This document shows, one piece after another, positions 24,748 to 30,006 of a stretch of DNA of 64,000 bases. The position numbers were made by a program, and so were the translations under genes. Position 1 is the stretch's first letter. Each line of letters starts with the position of its first letter. The notes beneath the pieces are model-generated. The model was not told the origin of the DNA. It saw nothing but the letters and a program-made list of their open reading frames with translations, and searched no databases. The DNA is from an uncultured Clostridia bacterium (GTDB taxonomy: Bacteria > Bacillota > Clostridia > Lachnospirales > Anaerotignaceae): contig CALWEX010000013.1 in assembly GCA_944377425.1 (NCBI GenBank), positions 1 through 64,000 of the forward strand, given 5' to 3'.

Positions 24748-24960
24748 TTCAGAAAAGAAAAACAAAAAGAAAACAAAAAGAAGAAAAAAGAAAAAAAGAA
24801 CCAAAAAAAGAATAAAAGAATAAAAATAAAAGAATAAAATAAAAAGAAAAGAATATATAAAAAATATTTTTTTAATTATTTTATTTATATTTATTATTAA
24901 TTAAATTAATATATATTATTTATATATTATTATATTATATATTTATATATTAAATAATAG
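24748..24960. other. Polypurine tract followed by AT-only DNA
   Basis: About 110 nt (24748-24856) are nearly pure A and G on the plus strand, then about 100 nt (24857-24958) are almost pure A and T. There is no gene here. Such easily melted and bent DNA is typical of replication origins or packaging sites, but no iterons were found. Confidence 0.5.
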
Positions 24961-25000
24961 GCTGATGCTAATCAAATTAAAACCGATTTAAAATTAGTTA

Positions 25001-25030
25001 TTGACAATATGCTATATTTAATATTATTAT
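25001..25030 (+). promoter_or_regulatory. Promoter of candidate small RNA
   Basis: TTGACA (25001-25006) lies 18 nt from TATTAT (25025-25030). Confidence 0.6.
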
Positions 25031-25036
25031 TTAATT

Positions 25037-25212
25037 AATTTAATACGGACGCACTAAACAAGAGCAGCAAGCGGCAAAAATTGCCCACGTTTTAAACGTG
25101 CCTTGACTGTTTAGTATAACGGTTAACAAAAGTTAGCTAAGAATAATCGAGCGAAAGCCTTGACGTTATTACACAGTATTCCTACTGTAAGCGCCAGGGC
25201 TTTTATTTTTTT
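25037..25212 (+). ncRNA. Candidate small structured RNA with its own promoter and terminator
   Basis: The predicted RNA of about 175 nt has a first domain closed by an 8-bp helix (ACTAAACA 25053-25060 with TGTTTAGT 25108-25115). Inside are two hairpins, GGCAA/TTGCC (25073-25085) and CACGTTT/AAACGTG (25086-25100). It ends in a 9-bp terminator helix (25154-25162 with 25195-25203) that encloses a perfect hairpin ACAGTA-TTCC-TACTGT, followed by a T-run. No ORF is present. No known RNA class was recognised. Confidence 0.55.
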
Positions 25213-25254
25213 ATATTTATTATATTTATTTTATTCATGAAAGAAGGTGTTAAA

Positions 25255-25908
25255 ATGAATGATAATGATAATAATATAATATTCAGTGTAGAAGATTTTA
25301 AAATATATGATAATGACATTGATTTAGCCATAGCTAACGCATGTCAACAGCTTGAAATAGACGACCTAAAAAAAGAAGGTTTAAGACCCTGGAAAGCAGT
25401 ATTACAATTAGTTGGCAAACAGTTATTCTCTAATAAAAAAATATTAAAATCTAAAGAACTACAAATTTATGATGATAATAAAATACCAACTAATAATAAT
25501 CGTTATGATTATAATATATTAAATAGTTTATGTGATTATTATATATATCTATCTAATAAATATAATAAAATCGTATCTATAGAAGGGTTTAGTTATTTTA
25601 CTAATATTGATAGAAGGGTAATAAATAGCTGGAAACATCACGAACCAAACAGTTTGAGTTATGGCATATACGAAAAAATCAGCGACACACGTTTAGACGG
25701 CGTTAAGGATAACGCTTTAGACAATGCTAATGTAACCGGCACTATTGCCGTTGGGAATTGGGAATATCAATTAAACATGCCAGGCGTCAAAATGGAGCAA
25801 CCGGCATTAAGTGGCAAGAGTGCAGAAGAGATAGCGATGCGATATAATATAATCGGTTTCGGGGCACAGAAAAAAGCATTAAAGGCCATAAACAACCCAG
25901 ATTTTTAA
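25255..25908 (+). CDS. Putative phage DNA-binding protein
   Basis: The 217-residue protein has an acidic, disordered N-terminus, a helical region and a likely helix-turn-helix (SIEGFSYFTNIDRRVINSWK, about residues 112-131). A conserved-looking C-terminus follows (ANVTGTIAVGNWEYQLNMPG). AAGAAGGTG precedes the ATG at 25255. Position just after an AT-rich tract and a small RNA, and upstream of the packaging genes, would suit a small terminase subunit or a replication/partition protein; neither is proven. Confidence 0.5.
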   Translation: MNDNDNNIIFSVEDFKIYDNDIDLAIANACQQLEIDDLKKEGLRPWKAVLQLVGKQLFSNKKILKSKELQIYDDNKIPTNNNRYDYNILNSLCDYYIYLSNKYNKIVSIEGFSYFTNIDRRVINSWKHHEPNSLSYGIYEKISDTRLDGVKDNALDNANVTGTIAVGNWEYQLNMPGVKMEQPALSGKSAEEIAMRYNIIGFGAQKKALKAINNPDF

Positions 25909-26134
25909 GCATTTTAAGGGCTTTAAAGCACATTTCACAGTTTAAAACATAAAATTCCGTCAAATGTTAGCCCTAACTCTTTACAGCGTGCGACATTGTA
26001 GAATAAAGGCGACTAATAATAGCCGGAGCCGTACCCCGTGGGGGTTATACAGCAGCGCCGCCGACCGCCCGATTAAGCCCCTCGAGTAACTAAAAAACAA
26101 AAAGGGCAATTTAAAGTTAATGGAGTTAATTAAT
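25909..26134. other. GC-rich noncoding segment with inverted repeats
   Basis: No gene is visible. The stretch 25985-26085 is far richer in GC than the flanks and holds ACCCC-GTG-GGGGT (about 26032-26044) and runs such as GCAGCGCCGCCGACCGCCCG. It may be a structured RNA or a scar of an inserted element. Confidence 0.4.
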
Positions 26135-26353
26135 ATGCCAACATATCAAGCAATATATAAATGCCGTTTGTGTGGTGAAGAAATTATAAATAGCGAATTA
26201 GAAGAAAAAACAGTTTTAGGACTTACTGTAGCAGTAAATTCTCCAAAAGATAATTTTCATAATGCAAGCGATTTGTTTAGATATGAAATGCACAACTGTA
26301 AAAATGGCTCTTATGGTTTTGCAGACTTCTTAGGCTTTAGGAAAAAGGAATAG
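26135..26353 (+). CDS. Small zinc-ribbon-like protein
   Basis: The 72-residue protein starts MPTYQAIYKCRLCGEEI, with a CxxC pair, and ends with a histidine/cysteine pair (EMHNCKNGSYG) that could complete a zinc site. The ATG at 26135 follows GGAG by 9 nt; the upstream ATG is inside that site. Similar proteins are common in Firmicutes phages with no assigned role. Confidence 0.6.
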   Translation: MPTYQAIYKCRLCGEEIINSELEEKTVLGLTVAVNSPKDNFHNASDLFRYEMHNCKNGSYGFADFLGFRKKE

Positions 26354-26366
26354 GAGAAACGGATAT

Positions 26367-26732
26367 ATGATTTTTAAAAACAAAAACACACAAAATAATA
26401 TTCAATCAGAAGAAGAACCTAAAAAAGACATAGAACAGCCTGTAGAGCAGGTCGCTACTAAACCTATAAGAAAAATTATCAACGGTAAGCTTTATGATAC
26501 TTCAAAAGCCACATGTATTTGTGAATATCTAGTAGACACTGATACAATTCCTACGGTTAGTATTTATCCAAGGCGTTATACAGATATATCGATTTATAAA
26601 GGCAATACTGAATGGTTTATTGTAATCTGTGGAGATATAGTTGTTTTAGATGAATTTTATATAAAAGTTATTTTAGGCAGAGACAATGTTGAAAAATATA
26701 TAGAACTATTTGGCGAACCGGAATTAGCATAA
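26367..26732 (+). CDS. Hypothetical phage protein
   Basis: The 121-residue protein has a charged, disordered first 35 residues and then a compact domain starting RKIINGKLYDTSKATCIC and containing SIYKGNTEWF. The YDTSKA block is often seen in hypothetical proteins of Clostridia elements. AGGAG lies about 10 nt before the ATG, overlapping the preceding gene's end. Function unknown. Confidence 0.55.
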   Translation: MIFKNKNTQNNIQSEEEPKKDIEQPVEQVATKPIRKIINGKLYDTSKATCICEYLVDTDTIPTVSIYPRRYTDISIYKGNTEWFIVICGDIVVLDEFYIKVILGRDNVEKYIELFGEPELA

Positions 26733-26747
26733 ATTTTAGCAAATAAA

Positions 26748-26772
26748 AAAGCCACTCAATAGAGTAGCTTAT
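26748..26772. terminator. Bidirectional terminator
   Basis: Stem AAGC.ACTC/GAGT.GCTT around AATA (about 26749-26770) with A's and T's on the flanks separates converging genes. Confidence 0.65.
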
Positions 26773-26777
26773 AAATA

Positions 26778-26939
26778 TTATTTATTCACACTTTCGAGAA
26801 ACATTAAAATAGCTTTGTCAAGCAATTTGCTCATAGGTATAGACGTTTCGTCAGAATACTTTTTAAGCCTTTTATAAAGCTCGTTATCAACCGCATTAGA
26901 AATAGCGGTACGGTTTTTAAGTCCTCGGTTAGAAACCAT
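26778..26939 (-). CDS. Ribbon-helix-helix protein (Arc/CopG-like)
   Basis: The 53-residue protein (MVSNRGLKNRTAISNAVDNE at its start) has a basic strand followed by two helices (LYKRLKKYSDE and PMSKLLDKAILMFLES), the RHH DNA-binding pattern. The stop is at 26778 and GGAGG is 8 nt before the ATG. It is divergent from the serine recombinase, with repeated 10-bp motifs between them, so it probably controls both genes. It could also be a recombination directionality factor or an antitoxin without toxin. Confidence 0.7.
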   Translation of the reverse strand: MVSNRGLKNRTAISNAVDNELYKRLKKYSDETSIPMSKLLDKAILMFLESVNK

Positions 26940-26997
26940 ATAATCAACCTCCTTTTAGGACATTATAAAACTACATTCAATTTATTTCAATATCTGC

Positions 26998-27045
26998 TTG
27001 AAAAAATAAAACAAATATAGTATAATTGAAAGTAGTTGAAAGTAG
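26998..27045 (+). promoter_or_regulatory. Recombinase promoter with tandem operator repeats
   Basis: TTGAAA (26998-27003), 17-nt spacer and TATAAT (27021-27026) are followed by two tandem copies of TTGAAAGTAG (27026-27035, 27036-27045). A near copy in opposite orientation lies at 26971-26980. Tandem short repeats are the usual target of RHH dimers. Confidence 0.65.
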
Positions 27046-27065
27046 TTTAAGAAGGGGGCTTGAAT

Positions 27066-27839
27066 ATGAGAATATATGCTTATTATAGAGTTTCTACACA
27101 GACACAGGCTGAACAGAACGGCATTGAAATGCAGATAAACGAAGTTGAAAGATACTGCAAAGAAAAGGGCATTACTCTTGCTGATAGTTTCAAAGATGAG
27201 GGAATATCCGGCACAAGAGCAGACAGAGAAGGTTTAAATGACCTTTTGGCAACATTAGAAAAAGGCGATAAGGTTATTGTTCAGAATACATCAAGGCTTT
27301 GGCGAAATGATAGCGTCAAGGTTATGGTGCATCACGAAATGAAGAAGTGTGGCGCTGACATAATAAGTGTTGAACAGCCAACTTATTCAATCAATAGTAA
27401 GGACCCTAACGATTTTCTGTTTAACGGTATGATGGAATTATTAGACCAGTATGAAAGAATGACAATTTCAATGAAACTTGCCAAAGGAAGAAAAGCAAGA
27501 GCCAAAACAGGTAATAAACCTTGCGGCACTGCTCCATACGGCTATAAATGGCAGGGCAACAACATTGTAGTAGATTTCAATAATAATCTTGTAGTCAAAG
27601 ATATATTTGAGAAATATACACAGCTTAGAAGCCTTGCAAAGTTAAAAGAATATTGTGACGGTAAAGGTTATAAAACGTCAACTGGTAAGGATTTCAGCAA
27701 ACAATCACTTAAAAACATAATTGAGAATGATTTCTATATCGGTGTTGTAACTTATGCCGGAAAGAAAATCGTAGGCGAACATGAAGCTTTAATTGAAAAG
27801 ACATTGTTTGATAGAGCTAATGAAATTTTAAAAAGATAG
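27066..27839 (+). CDS. Serine site-specific recombinase
   Basis: The 257-residue protein has the resolvase/invertase catalytic domain: YYRVST with the active serine at residue 10, GISGTRADREG and the later arginine-rich VQNTSRLWRN. A shortened recombinase domain follows (KPCGTAPYGYKW to the end). It lacks the long zinc-ribbon/coiled-coil tail of phage large serine integrases. It may be the prophage integrase of a compact type, or an internal resolvase/invertase. GAAGGGGG is 7 nt before the ATG at 27066. Confidence 0.88.
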   Translation: MRIYAYYRVSTQTQAEQNGIEMQINEVERYCKEKGITLADSFKDEGISGTRADREGLNDLLATLEKGDKVIVQNTSRLWRNDSVKVMVHHEMKKCGADIISVEQPTYSINSKDPNDFLFNGMMELLDQYERMTISMKLAKGRKARAKTGNKPCGTAPYGYKWQGNNIVVDFNNNLVVKDIFEKYTQLRSLAKLKEYCDGKGYKTSTGKDFSKQSLKNIIENDFYIGVVTYAGKKIVGEHEALIEKTLFDRANEILKR

Positions 27840-27859
27840 ACGAAATAAGGTGATTTAAA

Positions 27860-27991
27860 ATGCCAGTCCATAAAGTAAATGGTGGTTATAAGTTTGGCAG
27901 TAAAGGTAAGCTTTATAAGGGCAAAGGCGCTAAAAAGAAAGCGCAAAAACAAGCAAAGGCAATATACGCAAGTGGCTATAAAGAAAAATAA
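27860..27991 (+). CDS. Small conserved phage protein (43 residues)
   Basis: The ORF encodes MPVHKVNGGYKFGSKGKLYK and ends QAKAIYASGYKEK; it is very basic. Short proteins with this MPVHK...G.GY...G..YKG...A..QA.AIYASG pattern recur in tailed phages near packaging genes, with no known role. AAGGTGATT precedes its ATG. Confidence 0.65.
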   Translation: MPVHKVNGGYKFGSKGKLYKGKGAKKKAQKQAKAIYASGYKEK

Positions 27992-28182
27992 AATTACTTT
28001 CGAGGAGGAATAAAAAGCCTCGTTAAAAAAGCTCAGGAGCAGAAACCTGATAGGCAATAAAAAAGAGTTAGTGAGCTGATAACCGCTGGAAAGTAACGGG
28101 TTTTGTCTGTACCATAACAGATTGGTGGCCGGAGCCATTGATTGGGTGTAAACCAAAGCTGCGAGGCAGTACCGGCATATAT

Positions 28183-28254
28183 AGGGCTATCGCCAAGTGG
28201 TAAGGCACAGGATTTTGGCTCCTGCATTCCCGGGTTCAAATCCCGGTAGCCTCG
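28183..28254 (+). tRNA. tRNA-Gln (anticodon TTG)
   Basis: A full cloverleaf is present: acceptor 28183-28189 with 28247-28253, D arm GCC/GGC, anticodon arm CAGGA/TCCTG with loop TTTTGGC (anticodon TTG), five-base variable loop, T arm CCGGG-TTCAAAT-CCCGG. The discriminator is G28254 and CCA is not encoded. The acceptor is imperfect: A1 faces C72 and G2 pairs with U71, where bacterial tRNA-Gln normally has a weak U1-A72 pair. Confidence 0.88.
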
Positions 28255-28542
28255 TTTAAACCCTCATGGTTTATATTACACCTCACCCCATAGCGGAAAA
28301 CTGTTAAGAGCCGTCACAAGGCTCGTGGGGCTTTGGCGGAGAAACCGCCGAATATTAAACATGCACAGCCCTTGCATACATACAATGGGCGACCTCATTA
28401 CCTTACTCCTTCAAAACCTTAAACACAAGTGGAATGTAAAGGCGGCGAACCACTTTAAAAACATACGGGCCGAGGTAAGACACTTATAAATGGAAGTGTT
28501 GGTTGACTCTTGAGCGTAGCCGGTGGTTTACGGAGTCAAAAA

Positions 28543-28600
28543 TGCTCATGTAACAGTAAAGGCTGTATATAGTAGGGTTCAACTCCCTACCATGAGAATT
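28543..28600 (+). ncRNA. tRNA-like 3' domain (acceptor and T arm without D and anticodon arms)
   Basis: CTCATG (28545-28550) pairs with CATGAG (28591-28596). Inside are a short hairpin ACAG/CTGT (28553-28566) and a perfect T arm TAGGG-TTCAACT-CCCTA (28573-28589). There is no room for a D arm or anticodon arm, so it cannot be a normal tRNA. It ends the candidate giant RNA. Confidence 0.6.
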
Positions 28601-28635
28601 TATATTATTTGCGAAAGTTAAGCGAGGTATCTAAG

Positions 28636-28968
28636 ATGACTAAAAATGAATTACTTGAAAATTACACAATGGACGAATTGGCGAACATGATTTTGTCTTT
28701 AAAGAATGAGAAAGCAAAACTTGCATGTGAACTTTCAAAATTAAAAGCAGAAGCAAAGACAGCAAAGAAAAATGATTGTTTGCCGGATAGCCCTATAGAT
28801 GTTGCTAGAATGCTTATAAATGCAACATGTGAATATGAAACAAACTCATTGCAGAGAGCAATAGGCTTTAACGAAAAAGAATTAACTGCTAAATACTCAT
28901 GCGAAGAATTGCGTGAAATATGCGGCTATTTAGAAAACTACTGTGACTTTAACGAAGATGATGAATAA
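28636..28968 (+). CDS. Hypothetical phage protein with coiled-coil start
   Basis: The 110-residue protein starts MTKNELLENYTMDELANMIL and has a helical, charged N-terminal half followed by a compact acidic end (ELREICGYLENYCDFNEDDE). The ATG at 28636 is 8 nt after GAGG; a TTG at 28609 has no ribosome site. It is the first of five small genes before the terminase. Not recognised. Confidence 0.55.
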   Translation: MTKNELLENYTMDELANMILSLKNEKAKLACELSKLKAEAKTAKKNDCLPDSPIDVARMLINATCEYETNSLQRAIGFNEKELTAKYSCEELREICGYLENYCDFNEDDE

Positions 28969-28984
28969 ATAAGCGGTGATTACT

Positions 28985-29194
28985 TTGGTTACACAAAAAG
29001 AAGTACATAATTTTTTAGTTAACAACACTACTATGTGTCAAAAAATACATCTTTCTGCTGCTTATGGTAATGATGTTGAAAAAATAAAATCTTTTGAAAA
29101 AGATGTTGCTAACTTTATAAACGGATTTACCGAAACATACAAGACTTCATTAGGCCCAGTGGTTGATTATTTAACTCATGAAATCAAAGATTGA
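28985..29194 (+). CDS. Small hypothetical phage protein
   Basis: The 69-residue helical protein starts at TTG 28985 (AAGCGGTGA is 6 nt upstream); a GTG at 28976 is inside that site. No family recognised. Confidence 0.5.
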   Translation: MVTQKEVHNFLVNNTTMCQKIHLSAAYGNDVEKIKSFEKDVANFINGFTETYKTSLGPVVDYLTHEIKD

Positions 29195-29220
29195 TTTATC
29201 TTGTAAAGGGAGTGTGTAAA

Positions 29221-29478
29221 ATGGCAGAATTTCCATCAATCACAGAACTTGCTAAGGAAGTATTAGAAAAAGCCATTAGCAATACGTCAATAAATAATAT
29301 GCCACTTGATATTTTTATTAAAAGCTTATTCAGTGCCATTAACGACAATAAATGCAACTTAACCACATGCAGATATAACAAGGACAACACTTGCTGTAAC
29401 GAAGAAAAACATAAGGAATGTATTTATGTGTCGGCGGCTGTATTGTGCATAGGTGAAATATTGGATAAGGAGAAATAA
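29221..29478 (+). CDS. Cysteine-rich small phage protein
   Basis: The 85-residue protein (MAEFPSITELAKEVLEKAIS at its start) carries a cluster of cysteines and histidine (CNLTTCRYNKDNTCCNEEKH KEC), likely a metal site. AAAGGGAG precedes the ATG at 29221. Its stop overlaps the next start (TAATG). Function unknown. Confidence 0.6.
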   Translation: MAEFPSITELAKEVLEKAISNTSINNMPLDIFIKSLFSAINDNKCNLTTCRYNKDNTCCNEEKHKECIYVSAAVLCIGEILDKEK

Positions 29479-29624
29479 TGAACTGGGATAAATTGAGATT
29501 GGATATTATATCTAAAGCAGAAATAATAGCTAAGTCGCTTGATAAGGGCAAAGACGTTGAATTGCGTAAATCTTCTAATGGCGTTTCTGTCGCAGAAGTA
29601 AACAAAAAAGTTGTGGTGAAATAG
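29478..29624 (+). CDS. Small phage protein (48 residues)
   Basis: The ORF (MNWDKLRLDIISKAEIIAKS at its start, ending VAEVNKKVVVK) overlaps the previous stop and has AAGGAG upstream. The alpha-then-beta pattern recurs in other gut-phage hypotheticals. Function unknown. Confidence 0.6.
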   Translation: MNWDKLRLDIISKAEIIAKSLDKGKDVELRKSSNGVSVAEVNKKVVVK

Positions 29625-29675
29625 TTTATTTTTGCTATAGATATGCCTTTAAACAAATGATATGAGGGAAACTTT

Positions 29676-29912
29676 ATGAGCGAAAGAATTAATACTGGTA
29701 TAGAACATGGGGTAAAGTGGGAAATCGATATGTCAAAATTTGACCCTATAGTTATATCGGTAAAAAATATAAAAACAGGCAAAAAAGAAAACAGAGTTTA
29801 TAATTGCATATATAAACCAATTTGTGGTTATGATATATTAGATATTCAAAATATTGAAAAAATATTAGATGATTTAATTATCAAATATGCAGACGATAAC
29901 TATGGCAAATGA
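29676..29912 (+). CDS. Small hypothetical phage protein
   Basis: The 78-residue alpha/beta protein (MSERINTGIEHGVKWEIDMS at its start) follows GAGGG. It has no recognised family. It is the last gene before the terminase. Confidence 0.55.
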   Translation: MSERINTGIEHGVKWEIDMSKFDPIVISVKNIKTGKKENRVYNCIYKPICGYDILDIQNIEKILDDLIIKYADDNYGK

Positions 29913-29968
29913 ATAAAACTGTTTATGGCGTTTGTAATATGGAATAAACGTAACATGCGAAATGGTGC

Positions 29969-30005
29969 ATTACTTTTTTATGTAAAGGTGGTGTACCATT
30001 TTTTA
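29969..30005 (+). terminator. Terminator-like hairpin directly before terminase
   Basis: AATGGTGCATTAC (from about 29970) folds against GTAA...TGTACCATT and is followed by six T's, 2-3 nt before the terminase ATG. The only decent ribosome site (AAAGGTGG) lies in the fold. It may attenuate or translationally restrain terminase expression. Confidence 0.5.
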
Positions 30006-30006
30006 T

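Larger units (their letters stand above)
28001..28600 (+). ncRNA. Candidate giant structured RNA enclosing a tRNA (GOLLD/ROOL-like)
   Basis: About 600 nt without a credible ORF can be folded nearly throughout. Helices include TCTGT/ACAGA (28106-28121) and a three-way junction closed by GCCGG/CCGGC (28128-28132 with 28172-28176). The tRNA-Gln follows, then TAAACC/GGTTTA (28257-28273) and a second three-way junction closed by CCCCA/TGGGG (28286-28290 with 28326-28330). Next come GGCGG/CCGCC (28335-28349), a pseudoknot (ATGCA/TGCAT with GCCC/GGGC, 28361-28390), AAGTGG/CCACTT (28427-28455), ACACTT/AAGTGT (28480-28499) and TTGACTC/GAGTCAA (28503-28539). A 3' tRNA-like domain closes the RNA. Phage giant RNAs of the GOLLD and ROOL classes have such size and tRNA links; membership was not tested. 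Confidence 0.55.

Noticed and set aside
28001-28239. Minus-strand ORFs across the RNA region
   Set aside because: They lack ribosome sites, read through the complement of a tRNA gene and have biased, low-quality protein sequence; the structured RNA explains the stretch better.
28543-28600. A second tRNA or a tmRNA end
   Set aside because: There is no space for D and anticodon arms, and no matching 5' half with a tag ORF is present.
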